From Gammaproteobacteria bacterium (GTDB lineage: Bacteria; Pseudomonadota; Gammaproteobacteria; Chromatiales; Chromatiaceae): a DNA stretch of 64,000 nt. How positions within the stretch are numbered: position 1 is the first letter of the stretch; the number at the start of each line of letters is the position of its first letter. The stretch is taken from assembly GCA_011390365.1 (NCBI GenBank), contig JAABSM010000008.1, forward strand, positions 1-64,000, written 5' to 3'. Positions 34,926 through 44,467 of the stretch are shown here, piece after piece. Below the pieces are notes generated by a model that was given only the letters and a program-made list of their open reading frames with translations, was not told the origin of the DNA and searched no databases. The translations under genes and the position numbers were made by a program.

Positions 34926-35681
34926 CTATTCTTCCCGAACCCGCCCCGCGCAAACCGAGCACGCGGGATCGGTCTTGAGACGCAGGGTCCGCCAGTCGCC
35001 ACGCATGGCATCAAAGAGGGCGAGCTTTCCGAACAGGGGCTGACCGAAACCGGCGAGCACCTTGATCGCCTCCACCGCCTGCATGCTGCCAATGACGCCG
35101 ACCAGCGGGGATAGCACGCCGTTTTCGCTACATGTCTCTTCCAGCTCCCCCTCGATGCCGTACAGGCAGTGGTAACAGGGATCGCCAGGCTGACCGGAGA
35201 AGAGCGCCAGCTGTCCCTCCATGCGGATCGCCGCGCCGGAGACCAGCGGTTTGCGGTGCTCGACGCAGGCCTGGTTGACGGTGAAACGGGTCTGGAAGTT
35301 GTCACAGCAATCCAGTACCAGATCGACCCGGGCGACCTGTTCGGTCAACGCCGCTTCATCCAGGAGTTGATTGACCGCATCGACCCGACATTCCGGATTG
35401 AGGGCGGCAATGGCGTTGGCGGCGGATTCCACCTTGGGCTGACCTATGGAAGAGGTGTCATGAATGATCTGGCGCTGGAGATTCGAGAGATCGACCTTGT
35501 CGTAATCCAGCAGCACCAGTTCACCAACCCCCGCCGCCGCGAGATACATGGCGACCGGGGAACCAAGACCGCCTAGCCCGACTATCAGTACCCGCGAGTC
35601 GAGCAACCGCTGCTGCCCCTCCATGCCCATTTGCGGGAGCATGATCTGGCGGCTGTAACGGAGGAGTTGGAAATCGTTCAT
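34926..35681 (-). CDS. moeB: MoeB/ThiF-family sulfur-carrier adenylyltransferase
   Basis: 251 residues. The ATP site GLGGLGSPVAMYLAAAGVG, the adenylation Asp region LVLDCCDNFQTR, the conserved Cys in ETCSENGVLSPLVG and paired zinc cysteines (CYHC and CSVC) match MoeB, which adenylates MoaD for molybdopterin synthesis. HesA or ThiF function cannot be excluded. It fits the Mo theme of the window. Confidence 0.9.
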   Translation of the reverse strand: MNDFQLLRYSRQIMLPQMGMEGQQRLLDSRVLIVGLGGLGSPVAMYLAAAGVGELVLLDYDKVDLSNLQRQIIHDTSSIGQPKVESAANAIAALNPECRVDAVNQLLDEAALTEQVARVDLVLDCCDNFQTRFTVNQACVEHRKPLVSGAAIRMEGQLALFSGQPGDPCYHCLYGIEGELEETCSENGVLSPLVGVIGSMQAVEAIKVLAGFGQPLFGKLALFDAMRGDWRTLRLKTDPACSVCAGRVREE

Positions 35682-35742
35682 TGGAAGATGCGTCTAGCTA
35701 CTAGCAACCAGAAGCTAAATCTCAGTAACCATTCAGCATAAG

Positions 35743-35943
35743 AATTGGACAGGATTAACAGGATTTTGAGGATTGACATGATGTGATTGCGGTGCCAGCT
35801 GGGAGTTCTGTCCCACTTGGGCGCAGAGTTGATGCATGCCCATCTCGCAACATGGCGGCATCAGCTCTCTACACCAGAACATTATTCGCGAACTGAGCAT
35901 CCTGTAAATCCTGAATAATCTTGTTAATCCTGTCTATTCTCCC
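35743..35943. repeat. ACAGGATTA-type periodic repeats
   Basis: GAATTGGACAGGATTAACAG (35743-) with a 9-10-bp internal period, and the inverted version CATCCTGTAAATCCTGAATA (35899-). They bracket about 110 bp of unique sequence before accC, forming a large imperfect inverted pair. No gene in 35682-35975. Confidence 0.7.
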
Positions 35944-35975
35944 TATTGCACTGTCATGCTGAATAGTTACAAATC

Positions 35976-37316
35976 TCAAAGCCCCAGCTTCTTCTCCAGA
36001 TAGTGGATATTCGCCCCGCCCGCGGCGAAGGCGGCATCGCGCATGATGTCCTGCTGGAGGGGGATATTGGTCTTGATTCCCTCGATGACCATCTCCGACA
36101 GGGCGATACGCATGCGCGCGATGGCGGACTGGCGGGTCTCGCCGTGGGCGATCAGCTTGCCGATCATCGAGTCGTAGTAGGGCGGCACGGTATAGCCCTG
36201 ATAGAGATGAGAGTCGAAGCGAATCCCCGGGCCGCCGCCGACATGCATCTGGGTGATCTTGCCTGGACTGGGGAAGAAGTTGCTCGGGTCTTCGGCGTTG
36301 ATACGACACTCCACCGCGTGGCCGTGCAAGACGATATCGTCCTGGGTATAGGACAGTTTCTCGCCGGCGGCAATGGTGATCTGCTCACGCACGATGTCGA
36401 CGCCGGTCACCATCTCGGTCACCGGGTGTTCGACCTGGACCCGGGTGTTCATCTCGATGAAATAGAACTCGCCGTTCTCGTAGAGAAACTCGAAGGTGCC
36501 GGCGCCGCGATAGCCGATCCGGCGACAGGCCTCGGCGCAGCGTTCGCCGATACGCTTGCGCTGCTCCTCGGTAATACCCGGGGCGGGCGCCTCTTCCACC
36601 ACCTTCTGATGGCGACGCTGCATGGAGCAGTCCCGCTCGCCCAGATGGATGGCGTTGCCGTGGATATCGGCGAGCACCTGGAACTCGACGTGACGGGGGT
36701 TCTCCAGGAATTTTTCCATGTAGACGGTATCGTTGCCAAAGGCGGTCGCCGCCTCGCTCTTGGTAAGGGTGATGGCGTTGAGCAGCGCCGCCTCCGAGTG
36801 GACCACGCGCATGCCCCGCCCGCCGCCGCCGCCGGCCGCCTTGATGATGATCGGGTAGCCGATCTCCCGCGCCATGCGGATAACCTCCTCCTTGTCATCG
36901 CCGAGCGGGCCGCCCGAACCGGGCACCGTGGGCACGCCGCTGGCTTTCATCGCCTCGATGGCGGTGATCTTGTCGCCCATCTGGCGAATGGTCTCGGAGC
37001 GGGGGCCGATGAAGATGAAGCCGCTCTCCTCCACCCGTTCGGCGAAATCGGCATTTTCCGAGAGAAAGCCATAGCCGGGGTGGATCGCCACCGCATCGGT
37101 CACCTCGGCGGCGCTGATGATGTTGGGGATCTGCAGGTAGCTATCGGCGGAGGCCGCGGGGCCTATGCAGACCGTCTCGTCGGCGAGGCGCACATGCTTG
37201 AGATCCCGATCCGGTTCGGAGTGCACCGCCACCGTCTTGATACCCAACTCGCGACAGGCGCGCAGGATGCGCAGGGCGATTTCGCCGCGGTTGGCGATTA
37301 CGAGCTTGTCAATCAT
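35976..37316 (-). CDS. accC: Acetyl-CoA carboxylase, biotin carboxylase subunit
   Basis: 446 residues; ATP-dependent carboxylation of biotin on Acc[21 protein letters not shown], the Gly-rich ATP loop [12 protein letters not shown], and [14 protein letters not shown] are diagnostic. AAGG precedes the ATG. It follows accB by 8 bp in an aroQ-accB-accC unit. prmA, often next in gammaproteobacteria, is replaced here by a repeat gap and moeB. Confidence 0.97.
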   Translation of the reverse strand: MIDKLVIANRGEIALRILRACRELGIKTVAVHSEPDRDLKHVRLADETVCIGPAASADSYLQIPNIISAAEVTDAVAIHPGYGFLSENADFAERVEESGFIFIGPRSETIRQMGDKITAIEAMKASGVPTVPGSGGPLGDDKEEVIRMAREIGYPIIIKAAGGGGGRGMRVVHSEAALLNAITLTKSEAATAFGNDTVYMEKFLENPRHVEFQVLADIHGNAIHLGERDCSMQRRHQKVVEEAPAPGITEEQRKRIGERCAEACRRIGYRGAGTFEFLYENGEFYFIEMNTRVQVEHPVTEMVTGVDIVREQITIAAGEKLSYTQDDIVLHGHAVECRINAEDPSNFFPSPGKITQMHVGGGPGIRFDSHLYQGYTVPPYYDSMIGKLIAHGETRQSAIARMRIALSEMVIEGIKTNIPLQQDIMRDAAFAAGGANIHYLEKKLGL

Positions 37317-37324
37317 GGCGACCT

Positions 37325-37756
37325 TTATTCGATGATGAAGAGGGGCTGGTTGTACTCGACGGGCTGGGCGTTATCCACCAGGACCTTCTTCACCGTACCC
37401 GTCTTGTCGGTCTCGATCTGATTGAGGATCTTCATCGCCTCGATGATGCACAGGGTATCCCCGACGCTCACCTTGTCGCCCACGTCCACAAAGGCCTTGG
37501 CGCCCGGCGAAGGGGCGCGGTAGAAGGTGCCCACCATGGGCGACTTGATCTGATGGCCGGATATCTCCTCGGCGACCGACTCATCCGCCGCCTGGCCGGC
37601 GGCGGATGCCTGAGCCGCGGGCTGGGGCATGACCTGGTGGACGGCGGCCATGCCGCGGCTGATGCGCACCGATTCGTCATTCTCGTGGATCTCGATCTCG
37701 GTCACATCCGACGCTTCGAGCAACTCGATCAACTTCTTGATTTTGTGAATATCCAT
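37325..37756 (-). CDS. accB: Acetyl-CoA carboxylase biotin carboxyl carrier protein
   Basis: 143 residues. The C-terminal biotinyl domain has the acceptor Lys in [11 protein letters not shown] (most AccBs have EAMKMMNQIE) and the thumb segment [14 protein letters not shown]. The N-terminus [16 protein letters not shown] and an Ala/Gln-rich linker are typical. It carries biotin between AccC and AccAD. Confidence 0.96.
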   Translation of the reverse strand: MDIHKIKKLIELLEASDVTEIEIHENDESVRISRGMAAVHQVMPQPAAQASAAGQAADESVAEEISGHQIKSPMVGTFYRAPSPGAKAFVDVGDKVSVGDTLCIIEAMKILNQIETDKTGTVKKVLVDNAQPVEYNQPLFIIE

Positions 37757-37777
37757 GGATTCAGGTCTCGTTATTCT

Positions 37778-38218
37778 TTATGCCGTCCCTAATCGTCGCA
37801 TCGCGGCGGCAAGCGCCAGTTCGTAGCCCTGGGCGCCGAGTCCGCTGATCACGCCAACGGCAATATCGGAAAAATAGGAGTGCGCCCGAAACGGTTCCCG
37901 GGCGTGCACGTTTGAGAGGTGTATCTCGATAAAGGGTATCTTCGTTCCCGACAGCGCATCGCGCAGGGCGACGCTGGTGTGGGTAAAGGCGGCGGGATTG
38001 ATAAGGATGAAATCCACGCCCTGGGTGATGGCCTGATGCACCGCCTCCACCAATTCGTGTTCGGCGTTGCTCTGCCGAAAATCCAGCGAATATCCTCCGG
38101 CGGTCGCCTGTTCCACCAGGCGCGCCCGAATCGAGTCGAGGGTATCCGTGCCGTAAATCCCGGGCTCGCGGGCGCCCAGCAGGTTGAGATTGGGTCCGTT
38201 GAGTACAAGAATCGCGGC
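37778..38218 (-). CDS. aroQ: 3-dehydroquinate dehydratase, type II
   Basis: 146 residues; dehydrates 3-dehydroquinate in the shikimate pathway. [20 protein letters not shown] (Tyr lid), [26 protein letters not shown] and [18 protein letters not shown] are the family motifs. ATG 38218 has ACGGAG 5 bp upstream; the frame reaches 38272 without support. It is first of the aroQ-accBC unit. Confidence 0.96.
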   Translation of the reverse strand, partial: AAILVLNGPNLNLLGAREPGIYGTDTLDSIRARLVEQATAGGYSLDFRQSNAEHELVEAVHQAITQGVDFILINPAAFTHTSVALRDALSGTKIPFIEIHLSNVHAREPFRAHSYFSDIAVGVISGLGAQGYELALAAAMRRLGTA

Positions 38219-38393
38219 CATCGAAACTCCGTCAGAACAGGTGCCGGGGATAGGGGCCGAATTGTGCGCCACTCGGCCCTTTTTGTCCAGTTAGGCGCAA
38301 GTTTTCATGGTTTCGCCGCGGAACATTAACTTTTCGCGTCCACGTTGATCGATTCGAGTCGCGTTGCGCAGCGATGAATGCCGCGGGGCCTTC

Positions 38394-38409
38394 CCGGACT
38401 AAAGTCCGG
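38394..38409. repeat. CCGGACTAAAGTCCGG palindrome
   Basis: A perfect 16-bp palindrome in the gap between aroQ and the tlpA-like gene, related to the outer arm of the 15527-15682 element. Nothing else is seen in 38219-38441. Confidence 0.7.
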
Positions 38410-38441
38410 CCTGCCGGCTTCAGCCCGATTGGACGGGGGTC

Positions 38442-38990
38442 TCACTCCTGATCCAGCAATGGCGCAACGATCTCATACAGCTGTTCACGGCTGATCGCCC
38501 CGGCCTGGGCCGCCACGGCGTTGCCGTCCCGATCGTAGATCGCGGTAAACGGCAGGGAGTCGAAGCGGTTGCCCATCTTCTCCGACAGCTTCATCCCCTC
38601 CACGCCGCCGATCATCACCGGAAAGTCGATGTTGTAGACGTCGACGAAGTCCTGAACCAGGTTGGGTTGATCGATGGCGATCCCCACCACTTGCAGGCCA
38701 AGGGACCCATACTTGTCGTGGGCCTCGATGAAATAGGGCATCTCGGTGCGGCAGGGCGGACACCAGGTGGCCCAGTAGTTGATCACCACCACCCTGCCTT
38801 GCCAGTCGGCGCTGTCGATCGGCTCGCCGTCGAGACCGGGGAGGCGGAACGCCGGCAGTTGCGCCAGCTGTTCGCCAACCCGGCCCGACGGCTGGGCGCC
38901 GTCCTCCCTGGCCGCCCACAAGGCCCCGAAACCAACGATGCCGACGGCGATCAGGCTCAGGGCCAGAGCAATCAACAGGGAACGCCTCAT
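38442..38990 (-). CDS. TlpA-family periplasmic thiol:disulfide oxidoreductase
   Basis: 182 residues with an N-terminal membrane anchor (about 4-26) and a thioredoxin fold containing WATWCPPCRTEMP (active-site CPPC near residue 78) and the cis-Pro region DSLPFTAIYD. Such proteins reduce periplasmic disulfides, for example in apocytochrome c maturation. The start overlaps the dsbD stop by 4 bp, so DsbD probably supplies its electrons. That may serve the multihaem cytochrome encoded further along. Confidence 0.92.
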   Translation of the reverse strand: MRRSLLIALALSLIAVGIVGFGALWAAREDGAQPSGRVGEQLAQLPAFRLPGLDGEPIDSADWQGRVVVINYWATWCPPCRTEMPYFIEAHDKYGSLGLQVVGIAIDQPNLVQDFVDVYNIDFPVMIGGVEGMKLSEKMGNRFDSLPFTAIYDRDGNAVAAQAGAISREQLYEIVAPLLDQE

Positions 38991-41287
38991 CGTACCGCCT
39001 CGCGGGCATGGGCGGCAAAGGTCTCCGCATCCATGAAGCCGACCACCCGATAGTTACTGCGCTCCACCCCATCGGCGCCGTAGAAGATGATCGCCGGCGG
39101 ACCGGGCAGGCCGAAGCGCCCTTGCAGCAGGGCACGATCCTGCTCATCGTCGGCGGTCACATCGGCCTGCAACACCAGGTAGCTCTCCAGGGTCTTGATC
39201 ACCTCCGGATCGGAGAAGGTATAGCGCTCCATCTCCTTGCAGGAGACACACCAGTCGGCGTAAAAGTCCAGCATCACCGGACGGTTGGCGTTGGCCACCT
39301 CGCGCTGGAGATCCTCCACCGTCTTGATGCGCTTGAACTCCACATGGGCCGGACCCCCCGCCCCCGCCACGCCGCCGAAGCCGATGCCGCGCAGCGGCTG
39401 CACCGTATCCTTGCCGCCGGCGGCCGCGCCGATCAGCATCAGCGCGCCGTAGATCACCAGCACCAGACCCAGCCCTTTCCACAACTTGCGCCAGCCGGAG
39501 ACCGCCTCATCAAGCTGGCTGAGCGCCCCCATATAGACGCCGGAGACCACCATCAGCGCGCCCCACAACACCAGCGACACCGCCGGCGGCAGGATGCGTT
39601 CCAGCAGTACGATCGCCACCGCCAGCAGGCCGACGCCGAACACCGCCTTGATCGCCTCCATCCACATGCCGGCGCGGGGCAGCAGCTTGCCGGCGGAGGC
39701 GCCGATCAGCAGCAACGGCAGACCCATGCCCAGCGCCATCACGAACAGTGCCGCGCCGCCGAGCATCCAGTCGCCGGTCTGACCGACGTAGATCAGCGCC
39801 CCGGCCAGCGGCGGCGCGACGCAAGGGCCGACGATCAGCGCCGACAGAAAGCCCATCACCGCCACCCCGGTAAAGCTACCGCCTTGCTGGCGATTGCTCA
39901 CATCGGAGATGCGGGATTGCAGGGAGGATGGCAGTTGCAGCTCGTAGAAGCCGAACATGGAGAGGGCCAGCAGCACGAAGACGACCGCGAAGCCGCTGAG
40001 GATCCAGGGATCCTGAAAGGCGGCCTGAAGGTTCTGACCAAATACCGCCGCCAGCACGCCGGCGCCCGCGTAGGTCGCCGCCATCGCCAGCACATAGACC
40101 AGGGATAGCATGAAGGAGCGGCGGGTGGTGAGGTTCTTCTGGCCGGCGATGATCCCCGACAGGATCGGAATCATGGGGAAGACGCAGGGGGTCAGCGACA
40201 GCAGCGCGCCGAAGCCGAAGAAGGTGAGCAGAATCAACCACACACTGCCGCCGCGCAGGGTATCGGCGATGCGATCCTGCTCCGCCACCGGCGCGCCGCT
40301 GGAGGCGGCAGGGGCTGCCTCGCTTGCCTGGGATGCATTGGCGTCCGCGGGCTGAGCTCCCGCGGCCTCTTCGGCGACATTCGTCGGGGCCGCCAGATCG
40401 AAGGAGAGCTGGACCTTGCGCGGCGGATAGCAGATGCCGATCTCGGCGCAGCCCTGAAAACCGAACTCCAGGCTGATCGCCTTTTCGCCCCCTGCGGTGT
40501 GAATCAGGGGCAGCGTCGCCTCGAAGTCATGCTCGTAGACCGCCACATCGCCAAAGGAGCCATCGGGACGCACGCCATCCTTCTTGATCTTGGGTTGGGG
40601 CAGCTCGATCTCGCCCAGCCTCACCCCCTGCCCTTCCAGCAATTTGACCTCGATCTTCTCCTGGTAGAGATAGGTCCCCTCGGCGATCCGCCAGGCGAGC
40701 CTCAGGGATTCGCCATTGATCGCCTCGGCCTCGAAGAGGAAGGCCTTCTCCACCGGGATGAAACCGTCCTCCTCTTCGTCATCGATTCCCACCTCCTCGC
40801 CGAAGGCGGCGAGCACATCGGCGGGGGATGCCGGGGATTGGGACGGGGAGGCCTGGGGCGGCAGGGTAAGATCGAAGCTCTGCCGTTGCGGGGGATAGCA
40901 GAGCCCGGCGTCGGCGCAGCCCTGGGATTTGGTCTTCAGCACCAACTCATTGCCGGCATCGGCGCTACGAATGACGGGGATCGCCACCTCGACCCGCCCG
41001 CGCAACACCTCGACCTCGCCGAAGTACTCATCCTGCTTGATCTTGCCGGCGGGTCGCTCCGGCTCGCCCAGCTCGAAACCCGGCGATTCGGTGGAGAAGG
41101 CGAACTTGCCGCCATAGAGATAGTAGCCGTCGGTCACATCCCAGATGACCGATACCTGCCCCGCCCCATCCACTCGGGTCTCGACGGGAAACGCCTCTTC
41201 CGGCGGCAGGAACTCCTGCGCCGCTACGGATCCGGCGCAGAGCCAGAACAGAATCAGGGAAAAAATCAATCCGCGCCGGATGTGCAT
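38987..41287 (-). CDS. dsbD: Thiol:disulfide interchange protein DsbD with duplicated N-terminal domain
   Basis: 766 residues. After a signal peptide (ending near VAAQE) come two tandem DsbD-alpha domains, each with its own redox pair: CADAGLCYPP (about residue 125) and CAEIGICYPP (about 280). Eight membrane helices follow (about 350-600, with SLTPCVFPMIPILSG and VGPCVAPP), then a C-terminal thioredoxin domain with DWCVSCKEME. E. coli DsbD has one alpha domain. It moves electrons from cytoplasmic thioredoxin to the periplasm. ATG 41287 is preferred over GTG 41299. The start overlaps the cutA end, as in the E. coli cutA-dsbD order. Confidence 0.95.
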   Translation of the reverse strand: MHIRRGLIFSLILFWLCAGSVAAQEFLPPEEAFPVETRVDGAGQVSVIWDVTDGYYLYGGKFAFSTESPGFELGEPERPAGKIKQDEYFGEVEVLRGRVEVAIPVIRSADAGNELVLKTKSQGCADAGLCYPPQRQSFDLTLPPQASPSQSPASPADVLAAFGEEVGIDDEEEDGFIPVEKAFLFEAEAINGESLRLAWRIAEGTYLYQEKIEVKLLEGQGVRLGEIELPQPKIKKDGVRPDGSFGDVAVYEHDFEATLPLIHTAGGEKAISLEFGFQGCAEIGICYPPRKVQLSFDLAAPTNVAEEAAGAQPADANASQASEAAPAASSGAPVAEQDRIADTLRGGSVWLILLTFFGFGALLSLTPCVFPMIPILSGIIAGQKNLTTRRSFMLSLVYVLAMAATYAGAGVLAAVFGQNLQAAFQDPWILSGFAVVFVLLALSMFGFYELQLPSSLQSRISDVSNRQQGGSFTGVAVMGFLSALIVGPCVAPPLAGALIYVGQTGDWMLGGAALFVMALGMGLPLLLIGASAGKLLPRAGMWMEAIKAVFGVGLLAVAIVLLERILPPAVSLVLWGALMVVSGVYMGALSQLDEAVSGWRKLWKGLGLVLVIYGALMLIGAAAGGKDTVQPLRGIGFGGVAGAGGPAHVEFKRIKTVEDLQREVANANRPVMLDFYADWCVSCKEMERYTFSDPEVIKTLESYLVLQADVTADDEQDRALLQGRFGLPGPPAIIFYGADGVERSNYRVVGFMDAETFAAHAREAVR

Positions 41288-41592
41288 TGTGCTACCCACT
41301 CCAAGTATCCACTCAAACCATTGCTTACAGGGACCGCGATCACCTCGGGAAGTTCGTAGGGGTGCAGCGCCACGATACGATCACGCAGCGCCTCGAAACG
41401 GGCCATTGTCGTCTTGATCAGCAACACCAGCTCCCCATCCCGTTCGATCTGGCCCTGCCACTCGTAGACCGAAACCGCCCCCGGCAAAATGTTGACGCAG
41501 GCGGCCAGTCGCTCAGACACCAATGCGTCGGCGATGGTGTCCGCGGTCGCCCTGTCGGGACAGGTGGAAACAGTCAACAAGACATCGTCCAT
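41266..41592 (-). CDS. cutA: Divalent-cation tolerance protein CutA
   Basis: 108 residues; a trimeric copper-binding protein of uncertain role. VLLTVSTCPDRATADTIADA, RLAACVNILPGAVSVYEWQG and LHPYELPEVIAVPV are the family motifs. ATG 41592 lies 6 bp after GGAGG, and the ATG two codons upstream abuts that site. It leads a cutA-dsbD-tlpA unit by overlapping ends. Confidence 0.94.
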   Translation of the reverse strand: MDDVLLTVSTCPDRATADTIADALVSERLAACVNILPGAVSVYEWQGQIERDGELVLLIKTTMARFEALRDRIVALHPYELPEVIAVPVSNGLSGYLEWVAQCTSGAD

Positions 41593-41670
41593 CGGCATCC
41601 TCCGGTTCTCTTGGCCGAAACGAACGAAGCATACCAGCCGGCGCGATCTTTTTCACCGCTTTGAGTTTGA

Positions 41671-41700
41671 AGAATGGACAGGATGGACAGGATTTTCAGA
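41671..41700. repeat. GGACAGGAT-type repeat
   Basis: AGAATGGACAGGATGGACAG followed by GATTTTCAGA, in the gap between trhP and cutA. Same family as 35743 and 46017. Confidence 0.65.
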
Positions 41701-41779
41701 ATGGAAACGGATGTTTCTCGGCTAAAATCCCCTTCAATCCCGCGCATTCCAGGGCTGAAGGCCCCTCCCATGGTCCGAC

Positions 41780-43036
41780 CTACCCCGTCAACACCCGCGT
41801 CACCAAACCCTTTCCGTCGCACGCCGCCGGCAACTCGATACGCACTCGATATCCGCTACCCGGCGCGCAATCAAGAGGCCTGCCATTCTTGTCCTGCATG
41901 GCGTCCAGGGTGAAGTCATGGTTACCCCGAGGGGTGACGAGCCGCAGCCGATCACCAACGGCGAAGCGGTTCTTCACCTCGATCCAGCCATCCCCCTCCT
42001 CCGCCACCTCGCCGACGAAGATCTCCCCGGCGTTTTCCGAGCTGTTACTGCGATAATTCTGTAGCTCCCGGGTTTCGTGACGCTGATAGAAGCCATCGGT
42101 ATAGCCGCGGTTGGCGAGCCCATTGAGCTCACCGATCAATTCGGGGCGAAACGGACGCTGGGCGACGGCATCGTCGATCGCCCAGCGATAGGCCTGGGTG
42201 GCACGGGCGGCGTAGTAGTGGGATTTGGTGCGGCCTTCGATCTTGAGGCTGTCGATCCCCATCTCCACCAGCCGCTGGACATGCTCGATGGCGCGCAGAT
42301 CCTTGGAGTTCATGATGTAGGTGCCGGTCTCATCCTCGAATACCGGCATCAGTTCCCCGGGACGCTCCCGCTCCTCCAGCAGATATTCCTGCTCGGCGGC
42401 GGGGTGGCGCGGCTGATTGGTATTGGAGAGCTTGTACTCCCAACGACAGGAGTTGGTACAGCTACCCTGGTTGGCGTCGCGATGGTTGAAGTAGCCCGAG
42501 AGGAGACAGCGACCGGAATAGGCGATACACAACGCGCCGTGGACGAAGACCTCCAGCTCCATCTCGGGAGACTGCTGGCGGATCTCCGCCACCTCCTCCA
42601 GGGATAGCTCTCGGGAGAGGATTACTCGACTCAGGCCAATCCCCCGCCAGAACTCCACCGCCGCGGCGTTCATGGTATTGGCCTGGACCGAAAGATGTAT
42701 CGGCATCTCCGGCCAGCGTTCTCTTGCCCACATGATGAGCCCGGGATCGGCCATGATCAGGGCATCCGGCCCCATCGCCACCACCGGCGCCAGATCCGCC
42801 ATGAAGGTCTTCAGCTTCGCGCCATGGGGCAGCAAGTTGCAGGCGAGATAGAACCTCCTGCCGGCGGCATGGGTCGCCGCGATCCCCTTGGCCAGATTAT
42901 CCCCCATGAAGTCGTTATTGCGTACCCGCAGGCTGTAGCGGGGCATGCCGGCATAGACCGCATCCGCGCCATAGGCGATGGCGTAGTGGAGGTTGTTCAG
43001 GGTGCCGGCGGGGGAGAGGAGCTCGGGGGCTTTCAT
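41780..43036 (-). CDS. trhP: tRNA 5-hydroxyuridine modification protein TrhP (YegQ), peptidase U32 family
   Basis: 418 residues. PELLSPAGTLNNLHYAIAYG opens the U32 barrel, and the four-Cys set (HGALCIAYSGRCLLSGYF and GSCTNSCRWEY) probably binds an Fe-S cluster. IMNSKDLRAIEHVQRL and SLKIEGRTKSHYY are typical of YegQ/TrhP, which uses prephenate to hydroxylate U34 of tRNAs. It is slightly shorter than E. coli YegQ. It appears monocistronic. Confidence 0.92.
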   Translation of the reverse strand: MKAPELLSPAGTLNNLHYAIAYGADAVYAGMPRYSLRVRNNDFMGDNLAKGIAATHAAGRRFYLACNLLPHGAKLKTFMADLAPVVAMGPDALIMADPGLIMWARERWPEMPIHLSVQANTMNAAAVEFWRGIGLSRVILSRELSLEEVAEIRQQSPEMELEVFVHGALCIAYSGRCLLSGYFNHRDANQGSCTNSCRWEYKLSNTNQPRHPAAEQEYLLEERERPGELMPVFEDETGTYIMNSKDLRAIEHVQRLVEMGIDSLKIEGRTKSHYYAARATQAYRWAIDDAVAQRPFRPELIGELNGLANRGYTDGFYQRHETRELQNYRSNSSENAGEIFVGEVAEEGDGWIEVKNRFAVGDRLRLVTPRGNHDFTLDAMQDKNGRPLDCAPGSGYRVRIELPAACDGKGLVTRVLTG

Positions 43037-43093
43037 GTGGTTTGCTGCATGATTGTCGAAAAAGCATAGACGGGATGGACGGGATTTTCAGGA

Positions 43094-43723
43094 TTAAACC
43101 TTTTGCACAATCCCAATAGACCCTACCCGCCCGAGTTGATGAACCTCCCCGGATGCGGACTGAACCAACTCATTGTAATAGCGGGTACAGCCTTCCCAAG
43201 CGCCAATATCGTGAAAACAGACGATGCCGCCGCTGCACACAAAGGGGAACCAAAGGGAAAAGTCCAGGCGGGTGGCCTCATAAGAGTGGTCGCCATCAAT
43301 GAACAGCAACCGAATCGGATCCCTCCACCCGCCAGCCGCCTCCTCGGACGACGCCTTGATCGGGTCGATATATCCTTCAACACCTACGGAACGAATGTTG
43401 TCGAGAAAGCGGTTATAGGTCGTTCCCTCCCGTACGATTGCCTCGCACTCAAAACCCTGACCCGGCTGATGCTCGGGAGAACCTGAAAAATGGTCGACAG
43501 CCGCCACTTTCTCTCTGCTGGCTTGCTGGCTTCCCGTCGCCAGCCAGCAGGTTGACTTACCCAGGAATGAGCCGATCTCCACGATTCGTCCGACCCCTGG
43601 GCCGATTTCCGCCAGCTTGAAGAGCGCATAACCCTCCAGCGCGGTGAGCCAACCTTCAACCGACGCAAATTGCTGCCGCAACCGCTCATACTCCGCCACA
43701 CTATTTATTTCATTGAAATTCAT
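43094..43723 (-). CDS. Class I SAM-dependent methyltransferase (Methyltransf_24-like)
   Basis: 209 residues. VGRIVEIGSFLGKSTCWLA is the SAM-binding glycine region, and RLLFIDGDHSYEATRLDF with FVCSGGIVCFHDIG is characteristic of the Methyltransf_24/cephalosporin-hydroxylase-like group, often found among surface-polysaccharide genes. The substrate is unknown. ATG 43723 is one choice; a GTG six codons upstream is equally possible. Neighbours give no pathway. Confidence 0.78.
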   Translation of the reverse strand: MNFNEINSVAEYERLRQQFASVEGWLTALEGYALFKLAEIGPGVGRIVEIGSFLGKSTCWLATGSQQASREKVAAVDHFSGSPEHQPGQGFECEAIVREGTTYNRFLDNIRSVGVEGYIDPIKASSEEAAGGWRDPIRLLFIDGDHSYEATRLDFSLWFPFVCSGGIVCFHDIGAWEGCTRYYNELVQSASGEVHQLGRVGSIGIVQKV

Positions 43724-43804
43724 ATCAATTGTTTCTATCACCGCTACGGAAATATGACGTCGCGCCGCGGGCGGAGCAAAGCGGAATCCGGATGAAGCTT
43801 CCCC

Positions 43805-44395
43805 TCAATCCAACGGCCCAAGATCCTCCCACACCTCCTCCCAGTCGATCTCCAATCCTTTCAGAGTGGTCACGGGCGTCGTCCCCTCCATGGCGAGGAT
43901 TTGCGGCGGCTCGAAACGACCATCCTTCAGCCGGTAGAGGGTCAGGATGCGATCCAAAGGATGCGCCAGCCAGTATTCGCGTACACCGTGGCGTTGGTAG
44001 AGTTCCCGCTTGCGGATCTGGTCCTTGCTGGCGGTGCAGGGCGAGAGCACCTCGATGACCCAGTCCGGCGCGCCGCGACAGCCCTTGTGATCCAGCTTGC
44101 CGGGGTCGCAGACCACCGACAGGTCGGGCTGCACCACCGTGTCGATCCTGTCATCCGCCTCATTCGCCTTGGGCAGGCGAACGTCGAAGGGGGCGATGAA
44201 GACGCGACAGGGCCTGCCACGCAAAAAATTGGTGATTTGCGTGGCAACTTTAAGCGCGACATCCTGATGCGGAAGCGAGGGCGCGGGACTCATGTCATAT
44301 GCCTCACCATCGATCAGCTCCCAGCGCTCATCATCCGGCCAGGCAGTGTAGTCGCCGTAGGTATAATGTTGATCCTTTGGTAGCGGGTTTTGCAT
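43805..44395 (-). CDS. Uma2 family PD-(D/E)XK endonuclease-like protein 3
   Basis: 196 residues beginning MQNPLPKDQHYTYGDY; AAGGAG lies 6 bp before this ATG, so the upstream ATG at 44416 is less likely. RWELIDGEAYDMSPAP, VVQPDLSVVCD and DWVIEVLSPCTASKDQIRK show the Uma2 fold. It is more distant from the tandem pair at 32.7-33.9 kb, so it is an independent acquisition or an older paralog. Confidence 0.88.
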   Translation of the reverse strand: MQNPLPKDQHYTYGDYTAWPDDERWELIDGEAYDMSPAPSLPHQDVALKVATQITNFLRGRPCRVFIAPFDVRLPKANEADDRIDTVVQPDLSVVCDPGKLDHKGCRGAPDWVIEVLSPCTASKDQIRKRELYQRHGVREYWLAHPLDRILTLYRLKDGRFEPPQILAMEGTTPVTTLKGLEIDWEEVWEDLGPLD

Positions 44396-44467
44396 CTCTA
44401 GCTCCTTAAGATCCATGCGGGGACAAACCTCGTTTGTCGCTCCGGCTCTCGCGGCTTGAGCAATACC

